Assembly (NCBI RefSeq): GCF_002259415.1
Contig: NZ_NPFY01000012.1
Coordinates: 1-64,000, forward strand
Length of the DNA stretch: 64,000 nt
Reading direction: 5' to 3'
Source of the DNA: Rhodococcus sp. 14-2470-1b
Lineage (GTDB): Bacteria > Actinomycetota > Actinomycetes > Mycobacteriales > Mycobacteriaceae
Shown: piece after piece, positions 8,365 to 17,296 of the stretch
Position numbering within the stretch: position 1 is the first letter of the stretch
Layout: every line of letters begins with the position of its first letter
Notes under the pieces: model-generated
The model's database searches: none
What the model saw: only the letters and a program-made list of their open reading frames with translations
What the model was told of the DNA's origin: nothing
Position numbers and translations under genes: made by a program

Positions 8365-9182
8365 GACTTCACGCCGCCGGCGGTGAGACCGGAGATGATG
8401 CGGCGCTGGAAGATCAGCACCATGACGACGAGGGGAATGGCGACGATGGTTCCCGCTGCCATGATCGCCGCATACGGCACGACGTGTGGGTCGTTGCCGG
8501 AGAAGCGTGCGATGGCCACGGTGACGGGCTCGGTTTTGTCGCTGGAGAGTTGGCTGGCCAGCAGGTACTCATTGACTGCGGCGATGAAAGCGAGGATTGC
8601 GGTGGTGAAGAGTGCCGGCGCGGCCAACGGAAGCATCACCAGGCGGAATGCCTGGAACCGTCCGGCGCCGTCGATGCGTGCGGCTTCTTCCAGTTCCCAG
8701 GGCAGTTCGGCGAAGAACGCCGTCAGTGTGTAGATGGTCAGGGGCAGCACGAAGGAGATGTTGGGGATGATCATCGCCTGGTAGCTGCCGATCCATCCGA
8801 TGTTCGTGAAGAACTGGAACAGCGGTGTCACCAGCGCGACGACGGGGAACATCGATGCTCCCAGGACGATGCCGACGACGATGTACTTGAATCGAAAGTC
8901 GATGCGGGACAGTGCGTATGCGCAGAAGATTCCGATCACCAGCGCGATGAACGTGGTGACGCCGCCGATGATCAAGCTGTTGGCGACTGCACGGAGGAAG
9001 TTGTTTCCGTTGCTCGTGGAGAGCGCGTTGGTGAAGTTCTCGGTGGTCACGTGCGTCGGCCAGGGTGTGGTATCGAACGTGTACCGCGGGTCGCGGAACG
9101 CAGTGACGGCCATCCAGTAGAACGGCGCGAGCCCCCACACGAGGATGATCACGACGCCGAGGTAGATACGTGCGGTCTTCAT
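8361..9182 (-). CDS. Carbohydrate ABC transporter permease (MalG/SugB-like)
   Basis: 273 residues with six predicted membrane segments and the conserved EAA loop (ELEEAARIDGAGRFQAFRLVMLPL is the region; the key part is EAARIDGAG). Partner of the MalF-like gene. The ATG at 9182 overlaps the upstream permease stop as ATGA; longer in-frame extension upstream lies inside the neighbour and was rejected. Together with the binding protein at 10292 and the ATPase at 14758 it makes an LpqY-SugABC-like disaccharide (probably trehalose or maltose-type) importer. Confidence 0.9.
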   Translation of the reverse strand: MKTARIYLGVVIILVWGLAPFYWMAVTAFRDPRYTFDTTPWPTHVTTENFTNALSTSNGNNFLRAVANSLIIGGVTTFIALVIGIFCAYALSRIDFRFKYIVVGIVLGASMFPVVALVTPLFQFFTNIGWIGSYQAMIIPNISFVLPLTIYTLTAFFAELPWELEEAARIDGAGRFQAFRLVMLPLAAPALFTTAILAFIAAVNEYLLASQLSSDKTEPVTVAIARFSGNDPHVVPYAAIMAAGTIVAIPLVVMVLIFQRRIISGLTAGGVKS

Positions 9183-10261
9183 CGGATCGTGCCTTTTCGT
9201 TGGTTCTCCTGCGTGGCAACCGCGTTCGCGCCGAGGAATTTCACGAGCACGAACGCGACGATGAAGATCATGATGAACGAGATGGTCGACAGAGACGCCG
9301 CTGCATTGAACCCTTGCCGGATCTGCTCGACCACGAGAATCGAGATGGTCCGCGTCGCCGGGTTGCCCTCGGTGAGGATCGCGGGCAGGTCGTACATGCG
9401 CAGCGCATCCATCGTGCGGAACAGAATCGCCACCATCAGAGCCGGCTTGACGAGCGGAAGTGTGATCTTGGTGAACCGCTGCCACGCGGACGCTCCGTCG
9501 ACGCGCGCTGCCTCGTACACATCGGACGGAATCATCTGCAGGCCAGCGAGAATCAGCAGCGCCATGAACGGTGTGGTCTTCCAGACGTCGGCGATGATGA
9601 CCGCGAACCGCGCGGGCCACGCGTCTCCCGTCCACAGGATCTGTGTGCCGAGAAGCTTGTTGGCGATTCCGTCGTAACTGAAGATGAAATACCAGAGCTT
9701 GGCGGTCACCGCCGTCGGAATCGCCCACGGGATCAGAATGGCGGCACGCAACAAGGCGCGGCCGGCGAACGTCTTGCCCATGATGACGGCCATCGCGAAT
9801 CCGATGACCACCTCGATGGACACTGTCACGACGGTGAAGAACGCCGTGTTGCCGACCGCACCCCAGAACTGCGAGCCCAGGGTGCCCGGTGGGCACGGAA
9901 CGAGCGTGCCCGACGCCGACGTGCACTGCTGCAGGATCCAGTGCGTGTAGTTGGAGAATCCGGCACTGCCGCCCTTGACGAACATCCCCGTCGCGGGATC
10001 GAGACCGGCGTCCTTCTGGAAGGACATGACGACGGCACGAATTACGGGATAGGCGATGACGACTGCGAGAATCACCAGAGTCGGGGCGATGAGCAACCAG
10101 GCGCGCCCGGCACTCAGTCCGAATCGCCTCTTCTTGTCGGTGCGCACATGCCGTCCTGATGGAGTCACTCCGCTGGCTGCGCTCCCGCCGCGGCCGGAGG
10201 ATGATCCCCCGGCCGCGGCGACGTTTACAGCCCCACTGGGTTCACCAGTAGGTAGAGCCAT
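9179..10261 (-). CDS. Carbohydrate ABC transporter permease (MalF/SugA-like)
   Basis: 360 residues. After an unusual Gly/Ser/Ala-rich N-terminal extension of about 50 residues come six membrane segments and the EAA loop (YEAARVDGASAWQRF). The ATG is preceded by a good AGGAG. Part of the N-terminal extension (GSAASGVTPS) is encoded by a copy of the palindromic repeat found after ino1 (10161-10187), so the extension looks like acquired repeat DNA that stayed in frame. An outer loop contains a cysteine pair (QQCTSASGTLVPCPPG) that could form a disulfide. It pairs with the MalG-like gene through an ATGA overlap. Confidence 0.9.
   Translation of the reverse strand: MALPTGEPSGAVNVAAAGGSSSGRGGSAASGVTPSGRHVRTDKKRRFGLSAGRAWLLIAPTLVILAVVIAYPVIRAVVMSFQKDAGLDPATGMFVKGGSAGFSNYTHWILQQCTSASGTLVPCPPGTLGSQFWGAVGNTAFFTVVTVSIEVVIGFAMAVIMGKTFAGRALLRAAILIPWAIPTAVTAKLWYFIFSYDGIANKLLGTQILWTGDAWPARFAVIIADVWKTTPFMALLILAGLQMIPSDVYEAARVDGASAWQRFTKITLPLVKPALMVAILFRTMDALRMYDLPAILTEGNPATRTISILVVEQIRQGFNAAASLSTISFIMIFIVAFVLVKFLGANAVATQENQRKGTIR
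10161..10187. repeat. Copy of the ino1-downstream repeat inside a permease gene
   Basis: GTCACTCCGCTGGCTGCGCTCCCG here differs at two positions from the 24-base core of the repeat at 4386-4515. It lies within the N-terminal coding part of the MalF-like permease and is read in frame. This suggests a dispersed repeat family in this genome. Confidence 0.6.
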
Positions 10262-10291
10262 GAAATTCTCCTGAAATCGAAAGCCGAAGGC

Positions 10292-11563
10292 TTAGTTAGC
10301 GCCTGCGGACTCGATGCCGGCCTGGATGTCGGCGATGGCCTGGTCGACCTGCTTCTCACCCTTGATCGCAGCAGCGGTGTTGTCCTGGATGGCCTTCGAC
10401 ACTGCCGGGTAGAACGGCGTGACGGGACGCGGGACAGCGTTTTCGATCGATTCCTTCAGGGCCGGGAGGTACGGCATCTCGGCGATGAGGGCCGGGTCGT
10501 CGTACAGCGACGCGAGCACCGGAGGCAGTGCACCCTCGGCGATGATGCGCTGAGCCTGCTCACCCTGGAGGAAGCGAAGGAAGTCGGCGGCCGTGGCCTT
10601 GTTCTGCGAGAACGCGCTGATCGCTGCGTTGTATCCACCGAGCGTGGAGGTTCCGACGCCGGTGACGCCGGGAAGTGGTGCAACACCGTACTTTCCGGCG
10701 ACGGCAGAGCCTTCCTTGGCCGCTGTGCCGTAGACGTACGGCCAGTTACGCAGGTAGAGCGCCTTACCGTCCTCGAATGCCTGCTGGCTCTCCGGCTCCT
10801 TGAACGTGGTGTCCTGAGCGGGGATGACGTTGTTCTGGAACGCCGTCACGAGTGCCTGCAGGCCCGCTTTGGCCTCGGGAGAGTCGACGGTCGGGGTCTT
10901 GCCGTCCTCGGCGACGAACGATCCACCGTGTGCGTTGATGATCTCCGACGCGTTGACCGTCAGGCCCTCGTAGGACGCGAACTGTCCTGCGTAGCAGTCG
11001 ATGTTGTTCTCCACGGCGACGGTGCAGCTTGCCGTCAGCTCGTCCCAGGTGGTGGGGGCTGCGGGCACGAGGTCGGTGCGGTAGAACAGCAGACCGCCGT
11101 TGGTGTTCTTCGGGGCTGCGTACTGGGTGCCGTTGTAGGTTGCGCTGTCCACCGTCGACGGGAGAATTCCGGCGTTGTCGAGTGCGAACTCGCCTTCGAG
11201 CGGCACGAGCCAGCCCTTCGCGGCGAACTCGGCCGTCCAGATGACGTCGAGAGCCATGACGTCGTAGTCGCTCTGCTCTGCCTGCAGGTGCTGGACCAGG
11301 TCGTCGTGTGCCTGGTCGGCGTCGTTGGACTGTTCCTTGAAGGTGACCTGCTCGTCCGGGTTGGCCGCGTTCCACTCTTCGATGATCTGACGGACGACAC
11401 CGGTTTCGGTGGTGTCCTTGCCTTCGACGTAGGTGATGGGTCCGCGGCCGTCGGTGTTCTCGGACGCGGAATCACTGGATCCGCTGTCGCTGGAACACGC
11501 GGTGAGCGTCAGCAGCGAGGCCGCTGTTGCGAGCACCGCCACCTTCGAGATCAAAGACGCCAT
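10292..11563 (-). CDS. Sugar-binding lipoprotein of ABC importer (LpqY-like)
   Basis: 423 residues. A lipoprotein signal peptide ends in LLTLTAC (Cys near residue 23), followed by a Ser/Asp-rich linker, so the mature protein is lipid-anchored outside the membrane. The body is a family-1 solute-binding fold. The stretch YDVMALDVIWTAEFAAKGW closely resembles that of LpqY, the trehalose-binding protein of Mycobacterium. The ATG at 11563 has GGAGAG upstream. It is the first gene of the transporter operon; the permeases follow after 30 bases. Trehalose or a related disaccharide is the likely substrate, by analogy. Confidence 0.88.
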   Translation of the reverse strand: MASLISKVAVLATAASLLTLTACSSDSGSSDSASENTDGRGPITYVEGKDTTETGVVRQIIEEWNAANPDEQVTFKEQSNDADQAHDDLVQHLQAEQSDYDVMALDVIWTAEFAAKGWLVPLEGEFALDNAGILPSTVDSATYNGTQYAAPKNTNGGLLFYRTDLVPAAPTTWDELTASCTVAVENNIDCYAGQFASYEGLTVNASEIINAHGGSFVAEDGKTPTVDSPEAKAGLQALVTAFQNNVIPAQDTTFKEPESQQAFEDGKALYLRNWPYVYGTAAKEGSAVAGKYGVAPLPGVTGVGTSTLGGYNAAISAFSQNKATAADFLRFLQGEQAQRIIAEGALPPVLASLYDDPALIAEMPYLPALKESIENAVPRPVTPFYPAVSKAIQDNTAAAIKGEKQVDQAIADIQAGIESAGAN

Positions 11564-11759
11564 GAGTTCTCTCCACTTGCTTCGTACACGGTGGTGTGTG
11601 TGGGAGGCGGCACAGTTGATGTGCGAATGTGCTCCCCCCGACGCACATGTCGATAGGAACTTATACACATTTCGGTCGCAGCGGGCCATTACCGACCTAG
11701 CTGAATCGGTCAACCCTCACCCGACGGGTCTGTCGGTGGGTGGTTGTAGCCTCGCCCAG

Positions 11760-12578
11760 GTGACTTCGGACAAGATGCTGACCAGAATCGGTGGGCTTCT
11801 CCGCCAGGCGGAGTCGACGGACAACCCGCACGAGGCGGAAGCGTTCATGGAGGCCGCACAGCGTCTGGCGACGTCGACGTCGATCGATCTGGCCGTGGCC
11901 CGCTCGCACAGCGCCTCGCGTGAGAAGCAGGCGACGCCGACACAGCGCGTCGTCCCCATCGGAGAAGCGGGCAAACGTGGTCTCAAGACGTTCGTCCAGT
12001 TGTTCGTCTCGATCGCTGCGGCCAACGACGTGACGTGCGACGTCGCCCGGTCGTCGACGCAGGTGTTCGCCTACGGTTTCGCGTCCGACATCGACACCAC
12101 CGAGGCGCTGTATTCGAGCCTCCTCGTCCAGATGGTGCGGGCGTCGGACGCCTACATCAAATCGGGCGAGTACAAGAACGAGACTGCGGTACGCACGGTG
12201 GTGGAAAAGATCGGTCGCCGAAGCTACAAACGCCAGGAGACGGTCGTGGTCGCTGCGGTCACGGCGCGGTTGAACTTCCAGACTGCCTTCGCCACGCGGG
12301 TGGGCAAGCGCCTCGCCGCGGTGAAGAAGGAGGCGGAGTCCAAGGCAGTGTCCGAGGAGAAGCCGGACGCGGGCACCGCTCTTGTCCTGCGGAACAAGGA
12401 AGTCGAGCTGAAGGATTACTACTCGTCCAACTCCACTGCACGCGGCACCTGGCGGAGCCGAAGTGCGGGCGCGGGGTACTCGCACGGCGCCAGTCGCGCG
12501 GGGGACAGGGCCGGCCGCGCTGCCCGGCTCGGGGGTGAAACCGAGATCAGCCGCGGTTCGAAGCAACTCGGGCGGTAA
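11760..12578 (+). CDS. DUF2786 domain protein
   Basis: 272 residues. The N-terminal DUF2786 region reads MLTRIGGLLRQAESTDNPHE then EAEAFMEAAQRLATSTSIDL (about residues 6-45). A mixed alpha/beta middle follows, then a basic, Arg/Ser/Gly-rich tail (about residues 225-272) that looks disordered. The GTG start at 11760 (VTSDKMLTRI) matches the usual beginning of the family; earlier in-frame codons run into the transporter promoter region. It is divergent from the sugar transporter operon. The family often occurs in actinobacteria and phages, but its function is not known. The basic tail may bind nucleic acid (inference). Confidence 0.8.
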   Translation: MTSDKMLTRIGGLLRQAESTDNPHEAEAFMEAAQRLATSTSIDLAVARSHSASREKQATPTQRVVPIGEAGKRGLKTFVQLFVSIAAANDVTCDVARSSTQVFAYGFASDIDTTEALYSSLLVQMVRASDAYIKSGEYKNETAVRTVVEKIGRRSYKRQETVVVAAVTARLNFQTAFATRVGKRLAAVKKEAESKAVSEEKPDAGTALVLRNKEVELKDYYSSNSTARGTWRSRSAGAGYSHGASRAGDRAGRAARLGGETEISRGSKQLGR

Positions 12579-12590
12579 TCTGACCCCATC

Positions 12591-13778
12591 GTGACGTGGC
12601 GTAGGCAGACGGACAGCCGTGAATTCTCACCCGGCGAGCGCCTACGTATCCTGGTCGCTCGCTTCCTCGGCGTAGGTTTCGTCGGATATTTCTTCGTGTC
12701 GCTGTCCGGAATTGCGGAGGGCTCTCGGATTCTCGCGTCGTGGTGGACCCCGCTGGCAGTGGTGCTGATCTTCGTTCCCGGTGTCGCACTGTTGGTCGCG
12801 GCGCTGGTTCGTCCCCGCCGTATCGGTCCGGCGGCAGGTTCGGCGGCCCTCGGAATCCTGCTCGCCGCCTGCCTCTGGTTCTTCGCGTGGAACGGCGATG
12901 TGCTGCACGGGTCTGCACGGGGCACGTGGATGTCGGCGTTCGCCGGCCTCGCCGGCCTGTGCGCAACGCTTGCGTGGAGACCGTGGATCGCGTTCGCCGT
13001 TCAGCTCGTCGCAACCTCGACCATTGCCACCGTCGACCAGATCGGGTTGTTCGGCGGCCGGGCGTCGACCGCCGGCATCGTCTATGCCGGCCTGTGGTCG
13101 TTCGGGTTGTCGGCGCTGTTGACCGCCGCGGTGATCATGGCCTTGCGCAGCGGATCGATACTCGATTCCACCAAGCAATCGCTCGATCGCAGTGCCGCGA
13201 TAGCCGCGGCCGCCCAGGCACGTGAACGCGAGAAAGCGCGGTTCGATGCGCTGATCCACGACCAGGTGTTGAGCACTCTGCTGGCGACGGATCGTGCCGA
13301 TCCCGGCGGCAGGCTCGTGGCGGAAGCGAGGTCGGCGTTGGCCGAGCTGGACCGCGTCGTCGACGATTCCGGCCGAGACGCGACGGTGTCGGCCGACGGC
13401 ATCTTCGCGCAGCTGTCCACGGTGGGAGCCGACCACGGTGTCGCCGTGGGAGCAACCATCGACGACGGTCGCAGTCAGTTTCCGGGAGCTGTTGCGTCCG
13501 CGGTGGTGGGCGCGTCGGCAGAGGCCGTGCGCAACAGCGTCGTGCACGCAGGCCCTGCCGCACAGTGCCGTATCACCGTCGAACTACGTCCCGGCCTCGT
13601 CCGTGTGACCGTCGAGGACGGCGGCGTCGGATTCGACACCTCGACAACAGGATCCGGCCGTCTGGGAATCGATGTCAGCATCGTCGGCCGGATGGCGCAG
13701 CTCGAGGGCGGATCGTCGCACATCCGAAGTTTCCCGGGTGCGGGCACGACGGTGATCGTCTCGTGGGAGGCGCCGTGA
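12591..13778 (+). CDS. Membrane sensor histidine-kinase-like ATPase
   Basis: 395 residues. About five or six membrane segments fill residues 20-185. A coiled region follows with LIHDQVLSTLL, where His-Asp-x-Val resembles the DesK/NarX-type phosphoacceptor. The HATPase domain has an N box (AEAVRNSVVHAG), a G1 box (VEDGGVGFD) and a G2-like GSGRLGIDVSI. GTG start, 12 bases after the DUF2786 gene. The stop overlaps the next gene as GTGA. No response regulator gene lies next to it, so it is an orphan kinase or an ATPase acting with the next protein. Confidence 0.8.
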   Translation: MTWRRQTDSREFSPGERLRILVARFLGVGFVGYFFVSLSGIAEGSRILASWWTPLAVVLIFVPGVALLVAALVRPRRIGPAAGSAALGILLAACLWFFAWNGDVLHGSARGTWMSAFAGLAGLCATLAWRPWIAFAVQLVATSTIATVDQIGLFGGRASTAGIVYAGLWSFGLSALLTAAVIMALRSGSILDSTKQSLDRSAAIAAAAQAREREKARFDALIHDQVLSTLLATDRADPGGRLVAEARSALAELDRVVDDSGRDATVSADGIFAQLSTVGADHGVAVGATIDDGRSQFPGAVASAVVGASAEAVRNSVVHAGPAAQCRITVELRPGLVRVTVEDGGVGFDTSTTGSGRLGIDVSIVGRMAQLEGGSSHIRSFPGAGTTVIVSWEAP

Positions 13779-14755
13779 GCTCGCTGAGGGGCGACGCGTC
13801 GACGATCATCGGCATGCAATCGAGGGGCGCCTACGCCGTCACCGCGTCGGTCGTGACTGCGGCTGCGGTCGCAATTCTGGGCCCGGGAGGCGACGGTGTC
13901 GCCGAGAAGTGCCTGGTGATCGCGCTTCTCGCGGTCGGCGCTACGCTTCTCGTCGCCGTTCCAGGCGATCCGTTTCCGAGGTGGGCCGCATTGACTGTCG
14001 CGGCAGTGCCGTCCGCTCAGTTCGCGGTACTGATTCGCGTCGTGGACACCGGGGCGACACAGTCGCAGGCGGTGACCACAACCGTCGGTGGAGGTGCGGC
14101 GCTGTGCGCGTTCCTGTGCGTTCGAGGCCGGATCCGCTGGGCGTGGGCCGGCCAACTGGCCGCGTTCGCGGTGTACTGGACCGCCGCCCCTGATGTCGCC
14201 GGTGCAGCATCCACTTTCGTCACGGGTGCCGGTGTGATGATCATGGCGACGTTCTTCGCCTTCGCTGTCCGCCCTGCGGCTGCGTCGATCTACTCGCTTC
14301 GCCGGGAACGCGCTGCGACCTTCGCGGAGCGCGCCGCCGTGAACGCGGCCGAACAGGAACGCGAGCATCAATTGCGCCGGCTCGACGACCTGGTTCGGCC
14401 GGTCCTACGGCGCATCGCCGACAACCCCATGGACGACGCATCCCGCACCGAGGCGCTGCTGGTGGAAGCGACTTTGCGAGACAGCATTCGCGCCCGCGCA
14501 CTGGACGTACCCGAGGTGGTGACAGCAGCGCGGTCCGCGCGCGAGCGCGGAGTCACCGTGCAGTTGCTCGACGACGGTGGCCTGACCGACCAACCTCGTC
14601 GGGTCGCCGACGAGGTGCGCCGCGCGGTGGCGTGCAGCTTGGACGGTGCGGACGCAGGGTCGGTCACCGTGCGTATCCACCCGGCGGGGCGGACGGCACT
14701 GGCGACGATCGTGGTGACCGACGGCGACGACGTGACCCGTACGGAACTCCCCTAG
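13775..14755 (+). CDS. Membrane protein paired with histidine kinase; degenerate kinase
   Basis: 326 residues with the same plan as the preceding protein: several membrane segments (about residues 20-165), a coiled stretch (RRERAATFAERAAVNAAEQE), then an ATPase-like C-terminal part. The expected phospho-histidine is replaced (RRLDDLVRPVLRRI). The N box and glycine boxes are eroded (RRAVACSLDGADA; VTDGDDVTR), so it is probably not an active kinase. The GTGA overlap with the upstream kinase suggests a heterodimer in which one subunit is catalytic and the other regulatory. That is inference from the sequence pattern. Confidence 0.65.
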   Translation: MSSLRGDASTIIGMQSRGAYAVTASVVTAAAVAILGPGGDGVAEKCLVIALLAVGATLLVAVPGDPFPRWAALTVAAVPSAQFAVLIRVVDTGATQSQAVTTTVGGGAALCAFLCVRGRIRWAWAGQLAAFAVYWTAAPDVAGAASTFVTGAGVMIMATFFAFAVRPAAASIYSLRRERAATFAERAAVNAAEQEREHQLRRLDDLVRPVLRRIADNPMDDASRTEALLVEATLRDSIRARALDVPEVVTAARSARERGVTVQLLDDGGLTDQPRRVADEVRRAVACSLDGADAGSVTVRIHPAGRTALATIVVTDGDDVTRTELP

Positions 14756-14757
14756 GG

Positions 14758-15834
14758 TCAGCTGAGCCGGACCCCGGCCTCGGAGCCGTCGAACACGTGA
14801 GCATGCGCTTCGTCGAACCGGATGCCCACCACGTCGCCTTTCTGCGGGGGATCACGCCAGTCCGCGCGGGCGACGATCGTCTGAGTGGTGCCGTTGATGT
14901 CGGCCCGTCCGAAGACGAAGGCCTCGGAGCCGAGTTCTTCGACGACATCGACCTCCAACTTCAGCCCGTAGGACACGATCTCGACGTGCTCGGGCCGGAT
15001 GCCGAACACCACTTCGCTTCCGGTCGAGCCGGCCAGTGTGCCCCGCGACACCGGAATGACCTGCTCACCGATCCGCACGCCACCGTCGGTGACGGGCACC
15101 CGGAACAGGTTCATCGACGGCGAGCCCATGAATCCGGCGACGAACACGTTGGTCGGTGTGCGGTACAGCTCACGAGGTGATGCACACTGCTGCAACACAC
15201 CACCTTTCAGTACCGCCACCCGGTCGCCCATGGTCATTGCCTCGACCTGATCGTGGGTGACGTAGACGGTGGTCGTCGCGAGCCTGCGCTGCAGCTGAGC
15301 GATCTGCGTGCGCGTCTGCACCCGCAGTTTGGCATCGAGGTTGGACAGTGGCTCGTCCATCAGGAACACCTGCGGTTGACGGACGATGGCCCGCCCCATG
15401 GCAACTCGCTGACGCTGACCGCCGGACAGCGCTTTGGGTTTGCGGTCGAGGTACGCCTCCAGGTCGAGAAGCTTGGCTGCTTCGAGGACACGGGTGCGGA
15501 TCTCGTCCTTGTTCGCCTTGGCGAGTTTGAGTGCGAAGCCCATGTTCTCGGCGACGGACATGTGCGGGTACAGCGCGTAGTTCTGGAACACCATCGCGAT
15601 GTCGCGATCCTTGGGCTCGGCGTGAGTGACATCGCTGCCGCCGATGAGGATGCGGCCGCTGTTCACCTCCTCCAAGCCGGCGAGCATGCGTAGCGACGTG
15701 GACTTACCGCAGCCCGACGGGCCGACGAGGACGAGGAATTCGCCGTCGGCGATCTCCAGGTCCAACGCATCCACCGCCGGAGTGTCGGAGCCGGGAAAAA
15801 GCCTGGTGGCACGGTCGAACGTGATCGAAGCCAT
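14758..15834 (-). CDS. Sugar ABC transporter ATP-binding protein (SugC/MsiK/UgpC-like)
   Basis: 358 residues. Walker A is GPSGCGKST, the Q loop [12 protein letters not shown], the signature LSGGQRQRV, Walker [13 protein letters not shown] and the switch THDQ. A C-terminal OB-like regulatory domain (about residues 240-358, with [10 protein letters not shown]) is typical of the MalK/UgpC group. The ATG at 15834 has GGAGGG upstream. It is separated from the binding protein and permeases by three genes on the other strand, yet is the only sugar-type ATPase in the window. It probably serves that importer, and possibly others, as MsiK does. Confidence 0.9.
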   Translation of the reverse strand: MASITFDRATRLFPGSDTPAVDALDLEIADGEFLVLVGPSGCGKSTSLRMLAGLEEVNSGRILIGGSDVTHAEPKDRDIAMVFQNYALYPHMSVAENMGFALKLAKANKDEIRTRVLEAAKLLDLEAYLDRKPKALSGGQRQRVAMGRAIVRQPQVFLMDEPLSNLDAKLRVQTRTQIAQLQRRLATTTVYVTHDQVEAMTMGDRVAVLKGGVLQQCASPRELYRTPTNVFVAGFMGSPSMNLFRVPVTDGGVRIGEQVIPVSRGTLAGSTGSEVVFGIRPEHVEIVSYGLKLEVDVVEELGSEAFVFGRADINGTTQTIVARADWRDPPQKGDVVGIRFDEAHAHVFDGSEAGVRLS

Positions 15835-15929
15835 GAATAGTAGATCCCTCCACCGGCAGGAACGTGCCGGACGATCCGAGTGTTGGGTGCCGACGTGTGC
15901 CGACGACGAATGGTAACCGCACCCGTCGG

Positions 15930-16724
15930 CTACGTTCCGAAAACCGGCCAGCCGATTTCGGTTCGCCATCGACTCGGGTCGGCGGTGTCGCGCGGTCCGA
16001 CGTGATAGGTCTCGTGTATCGGGCCGGCGATCGCGAGGCCGTTGGATTCGACGTACACCCCGAGCGCACCGTAGGTGACGTCGATGTCGTCGTGGCTGCC
16101 GTGGTGCACCGTCGTCGCCAGCTCCGTTCCGCCGATCGTCAGCGGTTGCACCCGTCCCATCCGAGGTGCATCGGTCGTGGGCAGGTACACCGTCATCGTT
16201 CCGCGGCCGTCGGTGAACAGGTCGTTGTCGTACAACCCGCCAGGACTGCCGTCGGGGGAGACCACCGCGTCGAGCTCGGCCATGGCGTCGGAATACCACT
16301 CGAGCATGTTCGACGAGTCCACCTCGCCGGATATCGCCGCGACCGTGACCTTTTCGGTGACGAGACGCGTGACCGCCACGGAAGCCCCGGTCGGTCGGAG
16401 GAGCCTCTTCATCGCGCTGATCGACGACTCCGCTTCCTTCACCTGACGTTCGAGCCGTTCCAGATGCCCCAGAACCAGCCCCGCCCGCTGCGTCGGGTCC
16501 GGGTTGGTGACGATCGCGCGCACCTCGCGCTCCGGCATGTCGAAACTCCGAAACCGGCGAATGATCTGAGCTGTCGGCACCTGCGCCGTCGTGTAATAGC
16601 GATAACCGGAGTGGGCGTCGACCTCGGCGGGTTCGAGCATGCCGGATTCGTGATAGCGACGGAGCGTCTTCACCGACAGATGAGTGATGCGGGAGAACTC
16701 ACCGATGGTGAGCAGGCCGTTCAT
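15930..16724 (-). CDS. MerR family regulator with effector-binding domain
   Basis: 264 residues. The MerR helix-turn-helix is at the N-terminus ([40 protein letters not shown]). A coiled linker follows, then a GyrI/BltR-like effector domain (about residues 115-264). Members of this group sense hydrophobic or cationic drugs. The ATG at 16724 was chosen because the HTH starts there. It is divergent from the small SnoaL-like gene, with a MerR-type dyad between them. Confidence 0.85.
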   Translation of the reverse strand: MNGLLTIGEFSRITHLSVKTLRRYHESGMLEPAEVDAHSGYRYYTTAQVPTAQIIRRFRSFDMPEREVRAIVTNPDPTQRAGLVLGHLERLERQVKEAESSISAMKRLLRPTGASVAVTRLVTEKVTVAAISGEVDSSNMLEWYSDAMAELDAVVSPDGSPGGLYDNDLFTDGRGTMTVYLPTTDAPRMGRVQPLTIGGTELATTVHHGSHDDIDVTYGALGVYVESNGLAIAGPIHETYHVGPRDTADPSRWRTEIGWPVFGT

Positions 16725-16746
16725 GCCCACATCCTGCCTGGGGTTG

Positions 16747-16767
16747 ACTCTCCCGGTGGGGGAGGGT
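16747..16767. promoter_or_regulatory. MerR-type operator in divergent promoter
   Basis: ACTCTCCC, five bases, GGGAGGGT: eight-bp arms with one mismatch, overlapping a TTGACT -35-like element (16744-16749). This is the usual position of a MerR site, between -35 and -10. A good -10 could not be identified. Confidence 0.5.
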
Positions 16768-16781
16768 GGAGCGTGTCCGTC

Positions 16782-17090
16782 ATGACATTCATCGACAGGT
16801 ATTTCGAACTCGCCGCCGCTTCCGATCTGGAGGCATACTTTGCACAGTTCCGTCCCGATGCCGTTGTCGAGGACGAGGGCCGGGAGCACCACGGCAGAGA
16901 CGAGATTCGCGCGTGGCGAACCGAGGTTCCCGACGTCACCTATCGTCCCCGGACGCCGACGGTGTCCGGTGACGGTCATGACGTGAAGGCGGAGATCGCA
17001 GGTGATTTCCCGGGCAGTCCCGTCACTCTGCGGTTCTATTTCGAGCTGGACGAGGCCGAGAAGATTCGAGTTCTTCGCATTCGGCCGTAG
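16782..17090 (+). CDS. SnoaL-like / NTF2-fold protein
   Basis: 102 residues, start MTFIDRYFELAAASDLEAYF, with the NTF2/SnoaL cone-shaped fold pattern: helix, FRPDAVVEDEGREHHGRDEI, then strands ending FYFELDEAEKIRVLRI. The ATG at 16782 or a GTG at 16773 could be the start; both lie behind GGAGGGTGGA. The family includes small isomerases, hydrolases and ligand-binding proteins, so no reaction can be assigned. It is divergent from the MerR gene and probably controlled by it. Confidence 0.7.
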   Translation: MTFIDRYFELAAASDLEAYFAQFRPDAVVEDEGREHHGRDEIRAWRTEVPDVTYRPRTPTVSGDGHDVKAEIAGDFPGSPVTLRFYFELDEAEKIRVLRIRP

Positions 17091-17103
17091 GTCCGGTCCG
17101 GCG

Positions 17104-17295
17104 TCATTGCGGGTCGAAGATGTCCTCGATTCGGCATCGGAAGACCGCGGCAAGCTGGAATGCGACGGGCAGGCTCGGGTCGTACCGTTCCTTCTCGATC
17201 GAGATGACGGTGAGCCGTGTGACGCCGATGCGGTCGGCGAGATCTGCTTGGGACCAACCGAGTTGGAGTCGTCGTCGTCGAACGTCGTTCTTCAT
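17104..17295 (-). CDS. Small XRE-family (Cro/CI-like) DNA-binding protein
   Basis: 63 residues, almost entirely a helix-turn-helix: VRRRRLQLGWSQADLADRIG then VTRLTVISIEKERYDPSLPV and a closing IEDIFDP. This is the compact type commonly found with a membrane-protein partner. Its ATG is one base after the stop of the membrane protein gene upstream, so they form an operon. It very likely binds the 40-bp palindrome at 17712-17751 and represses its own operon (inference). Confidence 0.85.
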   Translation of the reverse strand: MKNDVRRRRLQLGWSQADLADRIGVTRLTVISIEKERYDPSLPVAFQLAAVFRCRIEDIFDPQ

Positions 17296-17296
17296 C

